Source: Allodiplogaster sudhausi
Lineage: Eukaryota > Nematoda > Chromadorea > Rhabditida > Diplogasteridae
Direction of reading: 5' to 3'
Assembly: GCA_945643635.1 (NCBI GenBank)
Contig: CALZFC010000251.1
Span: forward strand, 4,017,501 to 4,081,500
DNA: 64,000 nucleotides
This document shows, one piece after another, positions 29,601 through 38,300 of the stretch (position 1 is its first letter; each line of letters begins with the position of its first letter). The notes beneath the pieces were generated by a model that was given only the letters and a program-made list of their open reading frames with translations, did no database searches and was not told the DNA's origin. A program made the translations under genes and the position numbers.

Positions 29601-30164
29601 GCTAATCGAGTTATGAAAGTTTGAAAATTATTCTATTACCAAATTCAGGGAATAAAAAGATGAAATTAATTAAATATAAAAAATTAAGCGTCTCCGGCTC
29701 GTCGCTCCTGCGGCCAACTCTGATTGACATTGACTGTGGCGAGGGGGGCAGCAGCAGCAATTTCCAAGATCTTGGCAAATTGCCAGCAGCTACCGCCACG
29801 AACAACAACCACAGCCTCCCCATCTACAGTAGCCAGGCTGCCGTCCACGCTACCGTACACCAAGTGCCCTCTGGCAACTACAATAACACGGCCATGATGA
29901 CAATGGACGATGAGTTGGAGGAGGACTCGGACAAGTATGATGACGGGTCAGTTTGTGGCTGCCGGTACTTTCAAGCCATCCGGGAGATTTGAATTGACTT
30001 TTTTTTCCCGCCATACGGGAGAATTTAAATGACTTTGCTCCCCCCTCCCCCTCCCAAGGAGATTTGAAATGTAATTGCGCCTCTTCTTCAGTGTCGATGT
30101 TCGATCGGATGATTTGTCAGCCTCGCTCAACATTGGTAGCATGCAACTCCAGCCGCAGGTATGT

Positions 30165-30212
<48 letters not shown>

Positions 30213-30971
30213 TTCCATCCATTTCTCTGTCTCTATCTCTTTCTCTCTCTCATATCTGGCTCTCTCACTTCTCTCTCTCTCTTTCTATCAGTTCCCTCTC
30301 TCTTCCTCTCTTCCTCTCTATCTCCCTCCTACTCTTCTAAACATACCCCATCCCCTCCAGGACGTGATCGAGGCTCAGCGTGCCGAGATTGCGCGTCTTA
30401 TCCGCGAGAACGCCGAGCTGAAGAGACAGAACGCGAGTGGAGGGGGGAAGGGAGGAACGGGGGCCGGCGCGGGGACGGCGGCCAAGTACTCTGCCACCAC
30501 CACCACCACGGGCATTCATGAGCATCCGGTAGGAAACTATTTGTAAATATTAATTAAATATTTTTAAAAATTTAATTATTCATTATAATAATAGTATTTT
30601 TCTAGTTATATTGACCTAATTGCTAAGAGCCCATAAGGATCCTATTGGTTTTTATAACATTTATTATTTTTTTGATCTTTGGCAGTGCATTTAAAAGGCT
30701 TGAAAAGATATATTTCCTAAATATGATTGTCTTTGAGTTCTCCAAGTTTAGCTTTCTGCTTGATATGTTTTCATGTGTTCGCTTCAATGAAAACCACAGG
30801 AATCCCGAGTTTTTTTTTGGGGGGGGGGTGGATTATTTTTTTTTTTATGTTCCACAGTATTTCCTTTTGCAGTTTGTCGACTCTGGCGCATCCGAGGACA
30901 GCTACGACTCGCTGAGTTCCGTCGACATGCCACGGAGACATCCCACCAAAGGGGGCGCGACCGAATGCTGA
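4224..30971 (+). CDS. gap-2: SynGAP/DAB2IP-family Ras GTPase-activating protein (27 exons seen, 5' end open)
   Basis: This protein would stimulate GTP hydrolysis by Ras at the membrane. Exons: 4224-4290, 4608-4697, 5494-5573, 5972-6092, 16543-16644, 17016-17114, 17368-17434, 17700-17773, 23345-23468, 23937-24059, 24354-24472, 24684-24750, 24920-25077, 25654-25813, 26025-26203, 26385-26478, 26721-26908, 27241-27535, 27726-28040, 28171-28349, 28777-28993, 29154-29236, 29388-29462, 29689-29946, 30092-30158, 30361-30528, 30873-30971. They join in one frame into about 1221 residues ending in TGA. Family marks in order are [14 protein letters not shown], the PH end [10 protein letters not shown], the C2 signature [14 protein letters not shown], the GAP arginine finger [11 protein letters not shown], and [12 protein letters not shown]. 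The tail is Ser/Gly/Ala-rich with a short coiled coil. The start codon and first half of the PH domain are not found; large introns leave room for alternative 5' ends. The symbol is the C. elegans family member, assigned by similarity from memory. Confidence 0.93.
5494..6092 (+). other. RasGAP gene: end of the PH domain (2 exons)
   Basis: The exons at 5494-5573 and 5972-6092 encode the SRSHESLL segment and the last PH strand and helix ([17 protein letters not shown]). The second exon joins at 16543 to give MDNLRRTMNP, as in vertebrate SynGAP (W-M-E-N-L-R-R). The splice phase (AA then C) recreates the conserved Asn. Confidence 0.9.
12353..12482. repeat. (GA)n tract with repeated GATAAAGAGGGAGAGC unit
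   Basis: A GA tract containing two near-identical copies of a longer unit (GATAAAGAGGGAGAGCGATA), suggesting a minisatellite grown from the dinucleotide repeat. Confidence 0.8.
15957..16080. repeat. (CT)n tract with CTTT interruptions
   Basis: About 120 bp of CT repeats with regularly spaced TTTCTC variants, near the end of the 10.4-kb intron. Confidence 0.85.
16543..17773 (+). other. RasGAP gene: C2 domain (4 exons)
   Basis: The exons at 16543-16644, 17016-17114, 17368-17434 and 17700-17773 encode a C2 domain: [58 protein letters not shown] and IERW. The next exon completes Trp-Tyr. In SynGAP and DAB2IP this domain lies between PH and GAP and boosts activity on Rap; that role is family knowledge. 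Confidence 0.93.
16811..16885. repeat. 19-bp perfect inverted repeat in an intron
   Basis: Arm CCTTTGTTATTTCTTATTG (16811-16829) is exactly complementary to 16867-16885, with a 37-base spacer. It lies between the first two C2 exons. No target duplication was identified, so a MITE remnant and a simple hairpin are both possible. Confidence 0.7.
17774..23344 (+). other. 5.6-kb intron rich in CT tracts
   Basis: This is the intron between the C2 exons and the C2-GAP linker. CT tracts lie at 18070-18145, 18318-18385, 19720-19755, 20195-20250, 20383-20410, 21235-21297, 21605-21700 and 22570-22650. The C-rich stretch at 20480-20930 is open in several frames but is not supported as a gene. Confidence 0.75.
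23937..26478 (+). other. RasGAP gene: catalytic GAP domain (7 exons)
   Basis: The domain runs from [18 protein letters not shown] through the exons ending at 26478. The arginine finger is Arg in [11 protein letters not shown], its codon split by the intron at 24473-24683. The structural FLR motif is in [20 protein letters not shown], followed by [20 protein letters not shown] and [12 protein letters not shown]. All the residues normally needed for catalysis appear to be kept. Confidence 0.95.
26554..26668. repeat. (CT)n tract upstream of an acceptor
   Basis: About 115 bp of CT repeats lies in the intron 26479-26720 and runs towards the TCGCTGCAG acceptor. It forms a greatly extended pyrimidine tract. 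Confidence 0.85.
30361..30528 (+). other. RasGAP gene: C-terminal coiled coil exon
   Basis: This exon encodes [20 protein letters not shown], a short leucine/isoleucine heptad run like the C-terminal coiled coil of SynGAP and DAB2IP. A Gly/Thr-rich stretch follows. The final exon (30873-30971) ends in -ATEC. Confidence 0.8.
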
Positions 30972-32049
30972 GAGTGGGCGGAGCCTGCCGAAAGTGGGCG
31001 GGGCTTGGCAAATTGCCACGTTCTCGGTGATAGGGTGTCCCTGAGGAGACCCAACCCCTTGTTCTTCGAAGCCCCAACTTATAACTTGCATGGTTCCTAC
31101 TAGAGCCGCATACCTCATAGACCATTCCACCTCAGCGAAGATGTCTACCCTCGTTCTCCTTTTCCTTTTTTATCTTTTTTTTCTCACATAACACTATTTC
31201 ATTCTGTCATTTATCCCGATCTAACCTGGTTTCCTCTTCACTCTTAATATCATCAATGTTCTTACAATTAGTCAGCGAGGCACTAGCCCAGTGCATTTGT
31301 GATAACCTTGTTAATTTCTTGTACTCTACCGTAGTCTTTCCGGAGTAATAGCAGATAGATAGCCTTTCTCTACTCTTATTACATCCATGCATATTGTCAT
31401 ATTTCTCCGTTCTACGAGACTGGATATTATAATCTGAAGTCTAGAATATGAAGAGTACTACTCGAAGGTGGCCTTGATGCTGTTTCTTTATTCTACACTC
31501 GAAACCTCTTTTTCCCTCCTCTGTGAATACTTTTCCCCCTCTACCTGAAGGCAATATTCATGAAGCATTTAGCGTGGCTTTCCCCGCACGATTTTCAATT
31601 GTTTTGAATTCTCGCTTGAGAAATTGCTGTATTCTCGGTCTAATACAACTAATCTGGTGCTTAACTTGTTCTTCTTTCTATAACCGTTTTAGAATTCTAT
31701 CGTCTGTGTATTTCACTGACTCTTTCTCCCCTCTCCCTATTTTAACAGTCTCTCCCTCTCTCTCTCTCCCTCTCCCTCTCGCTCCCCCTTTTTATCCTCT
31801 TCTTTCTCGCGGCATCTCACACATCAAAGTGTGCACCCGCTCAAAAATGACCCCACATAGCTTTATCTCCAGGAGTTTGTCGTTTATGTTAGTATGTTTA
31901 AATGTGATTTACGCTTGAAAATCGGCGTACTACGTGAAAGCCCGTTGAATTTCTCATTGTACTCTATTATGAGTGGCATAAAAAAGAATCTTTTAATGGC
32001 CGAGACAATACATTATAATTTACATACATATACAATTATGGACTTTCTA
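30972..32049. other. intergenic, 3' flank of the RasGAP gene
   Basis: This would hold the 3' UTR. I found no clear AATAAA close to the stop. CT-rich stretches at 31730-31800 give only low-complexity frames. From about 31960 the sequence matches 61300-61400, the start of a duplicated block. Confidence 0.5.
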
Positions 32050-32290
32050 GAATGTATATCCAATATAAGGAAAGTCGAAGCTGTCGGTGTCGTTATCTCG
32101 GCAGCCGTCAAATTCGTGCAGCAGGGAAAGTAAGAGCGATAAAGGACAGCCGCCCGTGATTGAGCACGTAATAAATGCTGCCAAGCCTGCGCCTCTCGTA
32201 AATGGGCTCATTAGCCCGCCAGAGCTCATCCTGAACTCGGCCAACTCCCATGCAATTCAGCAGCCACTGCAGATGGCTTCTTGAGACTGC
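32050..32290 (-). pseudogene. truncated, frameshifted copy of the 61-63 kb gene
   Basis: On the minus strand the block reads ELWRANEPIYERRRLGS and then IYYVLNHGRL. This matches the last exon of the gene at 61422-61763 (ALWLANEPIYERRRLGS, IYYVLNQGRL). It then loses frame and stops, where the intact gene continues FADALDRAYFPCCMN. The similarity extends downstream into noncoding DNA (31960-32050 against 61290-61400). It is therefore a genomic duplicate, not a retrocopy. All exons upstream of this piece are missing. Confidence 0.8.
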
Positions 32291-32807
32291 CGCATTGACA
32301 GTTGATAAATGCCTAGCTAGAATCGACTAGGAAAATTTTTCTGGGGCCTACTTCAAGAATGAAGCGGGAACGAATCCGATATGCTAGGTTACATCAGAAT
32401 CTTATGACCATCGGCTGACTATTCATTTTTATTCGTAGTTGTGCAATGAAAAGATTTGTATTTGTTTATTTATCAACATCGATTAGGTGACGTTGAAATT
32501 TATGCAGGATAAGAAATTAAGGAGACATCCCTTCCGATTCCCAGGAGAGCAGGGATAACAAGGGTTTGTACATAGTACATATGTATCTCCTCAAATGGCA
32601 TAATTATTTCAGAAAATTATTATTTTTAAGATAATTATGCTGTGAAAAAAAACTCTTCGTATTCATGGCTTCTCAGCCTCAATTATTTCTATGTCATTTT
32701 TCATTGTTTGGCAATGCAAGGATATAAAAGGCCACTTATTTTTTTAAAGATTTATCGTAGGGAGAGAAGGACGAAGCTCGCTTCTCTTTCTTCATCCTTT
32801 CGTCTCT

Positions 32808-34220
32808 TCATTTCTTCAGTTTGTCGAATGCACTGAGGTCGACTGAACTCGAAGACGCCGAAGTCGACGTGTTCACGTAGAGATCTGCAAAATGAATCAT
32901 AAGATTAAATCAATGTTATTTTCAATAATGGAAGTACAAATGTTAAATGTAAAAAGGATGAATTGACCAAAGCCAGGCTCCGCAATGGCGAACGCGGATT
33001 CTTCCGTGTGCTGAAGAGGAAAATGGAAGCTGTATCGAGGGAGCGAGGGAGAGAGGGGATGGTAGAGAGATGGAGATAGAGAGAGAGAGAGAGAGAGAGG
33101 AAGAGAGAGGAAGAGAGCATCAGAGAAGCAGAGTGAAAAGGTGACCTTCTGGAGAGCTGCGATGGCCGCGTTGGCGGCGTCGGTGAACACGTCGGCGGCC
33201 TGGACGAGTCGACGGTCGTTGCATTTCTTGGCGAGGCGGGAAAGGTCAGCCACCGAACGGGCGATTCGGGCGCGCACCTGAACGAGAATTTCTCTATCTT
33301 CTCTCTCGCTCTCTTCTCATCACTCTCTCTTTCGCTTTTTTTTATATTTCCTCTCTCTCTCTCTATTTCGTTCTTTTTCATACCCATCTCACATTCCTCG
33401 AGTCGGCACAACCAAAAAAAAAAGATAAATACTCTGCAAAGGGCTTGTGGAGAAGAACCTCTTTAAGAACGGTGAAGAATTCGAAACTGCCGTAATAGGC
33501 CTGAAATCGGAATTCGTGTATTTCTTTTCTTATCTCTATCCATAATGCATGTCTTCCCTTTCCAGATCTTCTTTCTTTCTAAGTCATTTTCGTTCGCCTT
33601 CTCTATCCCTCTTGATTCCTCCCTCTTCTCCCCATCTCTCTCTCCCTCTCCCTCTCTGACCTTGTCTAAATTCTTTCCCCTGTTCGTCTTGCCCTTCTTG
33701 AGCAGCTCGCCCAGTTTCCTCTCCGCCTCGCTGGCCACTTTCTGCACTCGCTTCAGTTCGCGTAGCCGCTCCAGTCGCCGGTTCAGCTGAATGTAAGTAA
33801 ATTGGCTAAATTAAAGGTTGAAAGCGTAAAGTCATTTAGGTTGATTTGAAAAGAAATGTCAAAGGAATCTGACGGCATTCTCGAGCGTGCGAGATTCCTT
33901 CTCGAGAAGTCGCAATTCGACTTCGAGTCGCTGGTGCGGAGGAGGCACGAGGAGGCGGGGCCTGCAGGGAAGAAATTTAGAAAGTCATTATTTTATTTAT
34001 TATTTTCATTCCTATTTTCTTTTTTATTTAAGGGAAAAATTAATTTATAAAAAAGATGAGCTGACAGGCTGGCGTCTGAAACGACCGAAGAGGAGACGTC
34101 TGAAGTAGAAGCGAAAGACGAGGGAAGGCTCATGATCGAAGTGAAAGAGAAGAGGAGTCGACCGTCCTCGGAAGACGGTGGGTGGGGAGAATGAGGGGAG
34201 GAAGCTGGAAGTGCCAGCAA
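32808..34220 (-). CDS. unrecognised coiled-coil protein, 7 exons
   Basis: Exons in coding order: 34220-34066, 33961-33874, 33786-33661, 33500-33393, 33277-33146, 33010-32968, 32884-32808. The phases agree and the model gives about 240 residues. An alternative start is the ATG at 34133. A Ser-rich N terminus leads to a charged helix (QRLEVELRLLEKESRTLENA, LNRRLERLRELKRVQK), then AYYGSFEFFTVLKEVL. A second helical part follows (RIARSVADLSRLAKKCNDRR, QAADVFTDAANAAIAALQK), with a Ser/Thr-rich end closing in SAFDKLKK. The fourth exon's 3' end runs through a T10 stretch and is uncertain. It lies tail to tail with the RasGAP gene. I do not recognise the family; a small adaptor or complex subunit is only a guess. 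Confidence 0.75.
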
Positions 34221-34502
34221 AGGGGCAAAGGGAATTGATGAAGTTATGAAATTTAATTCTTACTTAATGAATATGTATATATACTTATATAATCAGTCGA
34301 TAGCCAACATAGGGCATCCAAAACATCCTGATAACTTCTTTCATTTCGAGCAGTGTTTAAATATATTCTTATACTCGTATCTTTGTAAACATGCTGATAC
34401 TTAATGCAGTAAATTTGCAATTAAAACTAGACGTATTTTTTTACTTCTGCATGCACATTGATTTGTTTCGATTACCGCCTTTAAAAAATCCCTAGAGTAG
34501 AC

Positions 34503-34812
34503 ACAGGGGTCACACCTGTCCAAAAGTTGCCATATAAAGTGTGAATCAGGTGAACGGGTGAATATCCCTAACGGTATTTTCTAGTCCACATTTAACAATT
34601 TACAACCGTTCTAAAACTACAGTTTCAAAGCACACCACGTAGCAAATTTAGTATGGCTCGTGTATCACACGGGTCCTAAAAACGGTAATTTTCTTCTATG
34701 TCACAAAGAGGTGGTCCTGAGCGGAAAACTCATGACTTGTTGCGGCGGTGTAGTATCTCATATTTGGTGAACTTAAAATCTTGCAAATTTTTATATGGGG
34801 TGTGACCCCTGT
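34503..34812. mobile_element. 310-bp hAT-like MITE
   Basis: Perfect 14-bp terminal inverted repeats ACAGGGGTCACACC (34503-34516 and 34799-34812) are flanked by an exact 8-bp direct repeat GAGTAGAC (34495-34502 and 34813-34820). The duplicated locus has the uninterrupted site GTGTAGAC at 43573-43580. An 8-bp target duplication and an end containing CAGGG are typical of hAT elements. There is no coding capacity, so it is non-autonomous. Confidence 0.92.
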
Positions 34813-35010
34813 GAGTAGACAACAGAATATGTATCTTTGAATATGGATTGGTGATACAGAAGAGAAGAGCAACGGCAATAGCAATCAGCCCTATTTATGA
34901 GTACAGTTCGATGTTAATCATGACTTTGAAAAGAATAAAATGAAAGTTATGGGAGGAGATAATAAGGATATTCTTAATCCTGTGCAAAAGATTAGAATCT
35001 CGTCTCATTG

Positions 35011-36150
35011 TCAGCAGCAGCAGCCGCACCCAATTTGGCGATGGCCGTCTGCGGTCAGGTAGATCAAGATTGATCTTCTGAAAGATGGTAAATATTATTA
35101 AATAAATAGAAAAGAAATAAAATATGAAGAAAAAAAACACACACACACACCAAATCGACAGTAGACCTCTCTGGGAGAAGAGCCCTCTAGAAAGATGCCA
35201 AACATTCCATCGATATATGCGGGCGGAGCGGCCTTTCTGCATGTCAGCTGGTTGGTCAGAATCTTCGTCGGCATCGCGCCAACGTTCTGTGCAAAGTGAG
35301 AGACGGAGGATAATTATGTACATAATGTATGCTCATCAATATGGACTGGAGAGATGCAGTAGTCACAAGGAAGTGTCTCGAGTGGCGGAAGCTATTGAAC
35401 ATGTTCTCTTCATTTTTGGATAGCTCTAATCGAGTAGGTCTAGCACTAAGTTTCAGAAATCGCTGAAATGACCTAGAAAGTAGGTTTTTTAAGGTTTTAG
35501 AGTGTTTTTTGGGGTACCCTGCTATGGACGAAGAGAGTCGCACCGCCCGTGAACGTTGCCATCTTGCAAGGCGTGCTTGTCAGCATCAGCAGACTCTGGC
35601 GGTCGCAGACGAAGTCGAGGCCGCAAGTTGCCGCATCCGGTGTCTATGTATTAATGTACATTTATATACAGTTAGCTCTACATATTCTTCATATTATCAA
35701 TAAATAGTAAGCAAATGTGAATGCGTTAAATTGTATTCGTTTTGCGTGCTATTTATCTAATAATTTAACAATAGTAATAGGTTTGGCCGCAAACCTTGTA
35801 AATCAGATCAGCACAAGATTGACAGATTGGCGCTGTCGTGGTGGTGGTTGTCGAGGCCGTAGTCGTGGTTGTCGTTGTAGTCGTAGTCTCCGTGGTCGTA
35901 GGCGCTGTGGAGGTTGTCGGAGTTGTTGTTGCTGCCGTGGTAGTCGTGGCCAGCGCGGTGGTGGTCGTTGCCAGCGTTGGTGGTCTGCAAATAACTGTGA
36001 GTTATATCATCATTTTTATTTATTTATTTCTTGTAAGAAATTGATTGTAGCTAACCTGGTAAGCGAGGGATGCGTGGGTTGCATGGCCATGCAACCCAGA
36101 GTCACGGCGACGGCAGCAAATAAGTTGAGGACGAGGAGGAGAGCAGACAT
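35011..36150 (-). CDS. secreted Thr-rich, Cys-rich protein, C6-domain-like (copy 1)
   Basis: Exons: 36150-36056, 35984-35795, 35643-35518, 35286-35151 and about 35077-35011. The start MSALLLVLNLFAAVAVTLGC is a clear signal peptide. A mucin-like linker of Thr/Ala repeats follows, then a Cys-rich region: PICQSCADLIYK, TCGLDFVCDR, TPCKMATFTGGATLFVHSR, TNQLTCRKA, EVYCR. Such a layout (signal, Thr-rich linker, about six spaced Cys) resembles the nematode C6/DUF281 extracellular domain, but that link is from memory. The donor at 35151 lies in a (GT)n run, so the last exon's frame is uncertain. One choice ends in a Cys-rich tail at TGA 35011-35013. It is likely glycosylated and extracellular. Confidence 0.7.
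36076..36097. repeat. 22-bp perfect palindrome in the signal-peptide exon (copy 1)
   Basis: GGGTTGCATGG and its exact complement form a spacer-free palindrome in coding exon 1 of the secreted gene. It is kept unchanged at 44654-44675 in copy 2. Confidence 0.9.
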
Positions 36151-36542
36151 GGTAGTAATTGCAACCTGTCGACAAACGTAGAGACACATTCGAAAAGCTT
36201 TCCATAAGGCTCAATAGATGCGATTTATAGAGAGGGTTTTATTAGATTCAAAATAATTTAGGCATCAAGCATTAACTTACTGCACATCATAGAAGTTGAA
36301 ATACTTTGGCCGGGCATCTTGATGGTTCGAATTCAAGAAAATAACGGAAACGATATTTATTACAGCAGGCAAACCTTTGCGCAATACATCGAGTTCTTGG
36401 CTTTCTAACGCTTCTAACGCTTTTCGGCACGACTTCGCTTTGTTTTGTTTTAAACTTCGATTCTCTTTGTGAATTGATTGATAGAATATTTTTATTAATT
36501 GATAGAATTTGTTTTCTTGCGTAACCTAATCTTCATGCAAAG

Positions 36543-36760
36543 CTGCCGAACACGTTCGGGAGCTTCTGCGCACGGAGCCGATTCACGAACGCGCGTGCTG
36601 CGTGCCCATTCCGAGGAAGGATCCGCATTCATTCTTCATGGACGTTAAGTGGACTCGCTGAACTAAACGGAATTCTCATTTATATTTACGTGCAATGTCA
36701 AAAGAAACACATATTTGTATGGTATTTTTGCCAAAGCCGATCTTTTTCCAGTTGCCCATT
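36543..36760 (+). pseudogene. RPS27-like relic exon (copy 1)
   Basis: After an acceptor-like AG the frame reads HVRELLRTEPIHERACC and KDPHSFFMDVKWTR, then TGA at 36659-36661. This resembles the ribosomal protein S27 core (LLHP-x-P-x-x-E, NS-F/Y-FMDVK-C-x-x-C), but the zinc cysteines are lost and no start is seen. It is therefore a decayed copy. The match is short, so the assignment is tentative. Confidence 0.5.
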
Positions 36761-37373
36761 CATTGCTCATTCTTACCATTGCCATGAAATTTGGTCCATC
36801 TAAAATGATTAAAGAAAAATGTTCTTCGGTTTAAACTAAGCGAGAAAGTGGCAAGGAGACAAAGACGGGTCGAAACTGCAGATAAAGAGGAGAGTGCTGA
36901 CAAAGTGGAACGAAGCATCCTCAGCCTGGCAAGTGAAGGAAGGTGAAGCATCCCGCAAAGTCAAGCGTCAATACCATTTATTCTTTCTCACAATAACGAC
37001 TTTTCTGGCTGTAAGGAAAGAAAGACCACTTTTTATGTACATACTTGTACATACACACTTGTACGTTGACGCTTAAATTAGTGTACTGATTTTGTTCTTC
37101 GAAGGAGAGCCAAACATGCCAGGAGAGGAGAAAATCAACGAGAGCTGGCTGACAATGAGTCCACTCGTCATCTAGGAACTTCGTAGTGTAATAGGCCGAT
37201 GCTTGAGGCATTGCATTGTTGTTGTAGTCACTTCCAGGCGAGCATGTCTGATGACGGTCTGAAGGCGAATTCACTGTTAAAGGATCACCAAAAAAAAGAT
37301 GTAGCATTCAAATTGCCGCGGCCCATTCTCTCTTACTGTCAAAAAAGTACGAGCATTCGGACATCAGCAAGTG

Positions 37374-37620
37374 TGTCACGGCCGGGGGAAAAGCCGAACG
37401 GCAAACCGGCTGGCGAGGGCGGACCCGCCCTCTCGGGGCGGTGCCGCCAACGCCAGCAAGCCGTTCAGTGTTGGCTAGGCCGACCATGGCGGCTGCCCCG
37501 GCCCTGTCCTTCCCCTCTCCCCGTCTTTCTATAGATATCTTATATGTATAATGTTAGACAAGATAAAGGATATACACCCAAGTCCCACGTCTCCCGCATG
37601 CTAACCGCTCCTCCGCGACA
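37374..37620. mobile_element. solo-LTR-like insertion, 247 bp
   Basis: This GC-rich insertion is absent from copy 2 (empty site near 46325). It begins TGTCACGG and ends CCGCGACA, with the TG...CA ends of an LTR, and is flanked by the 4-bp direct repeat AGTG (37370-37373 and 37621-37624). A TATA-rich patch (37535-37550) precedes GATAAAGG. A short non-LTR element with imperfect 8-bp inverted ends cannot be excluded. Confidence 0.65.
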
Positions 37621-37830
37621 AGTGTTCTGGATGAGACATGTCAGGGGCGATACTAGAGGATATCTCGGAGAAGGTACACAGAGAGAGAGAGAGATTCCCT
37701 TATTGTTAGAGTGGGTGAACGTATTAATTTTGTTAATCCTAATCAAAAATTTAATTTTGAAGATTATCGTGTGGATTTGATTTTATTAACTAAATTAAAA
37801 AGTTGTGCGACCTGCGAGCATGAGCAAATA

Positions 37831-37913
37831 GCAACATTCACCCTTTCACTCGGCATTCATCCATATTCATCGAAATGGTTGAATCCACCATTTAGTGAAT
37901 GGGTGAATGTTGC
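37831..37913. repeat. 83-bp hairpin with 20-bp arms
   Basis: GCAACATTCACCCTTTCACT (37831-37850) pairs with 37894-37913 with one mismatch. It lies in a segment (about 37715-38060) present only in copy 1 of the duplication. It may be a MITE or a foldback remnant. Confidence 0.7.
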
Positions 37914-38248
37914 CCCTTGCCATGACAGTGCATATTCCCAGGGTTTTCGATGGTCGGATTTCTTTAAGAAAGTCATTCTTTCTCACTATCAAGCAATATA
38001 TGGAAATATTGTGGTCATTGACGAAGTTAATGGTAAGTCCATCTTAATTTAAAAAATCCTGAAATTAACAGAGTAACCTTGTGGTTGAGGATGCGTTGGC
38101 TGCGTCGCCATTCATGCAAATGTGACAGAGAAGGCTGGCCAGGTATACTGTATGGAACAGTACTCGCTGCTCTCTAATGTCATTTTCTAAGAACATCCAT
38201 ACTGTAACACGTGAGGAAATATACACTTTTGCGACCGGTAGAAAAATT

Positions 38249-38251
<3 letters not shown>

Positions 38252-38293
<42 letters not shown>

Positions 38294-38300
38294 AGACGAA
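38252..38300. repeat. (GA)n tract
   Basis: GA repeats in the 3' part of duplication copy 1. Frames through it are low complexity only. Confidence 0.8.

Noticed and set aside
33856..34193. Plus-strand frames (ERARFLLEKSQFDFESLV and TTEEETSEVEAKDEGRL)
   Set aside because: They look protein-like but lack usable donors. The minus strand gives a continuous seven-exon chain with matching phases through the same DNA.
36325..36341. GGTTCGAATTC, similar to a tRNA or RNA polymerase III B box (also at 45275)
   Set aside because: No A box at the right distance and no cloverleaf could be drawn.
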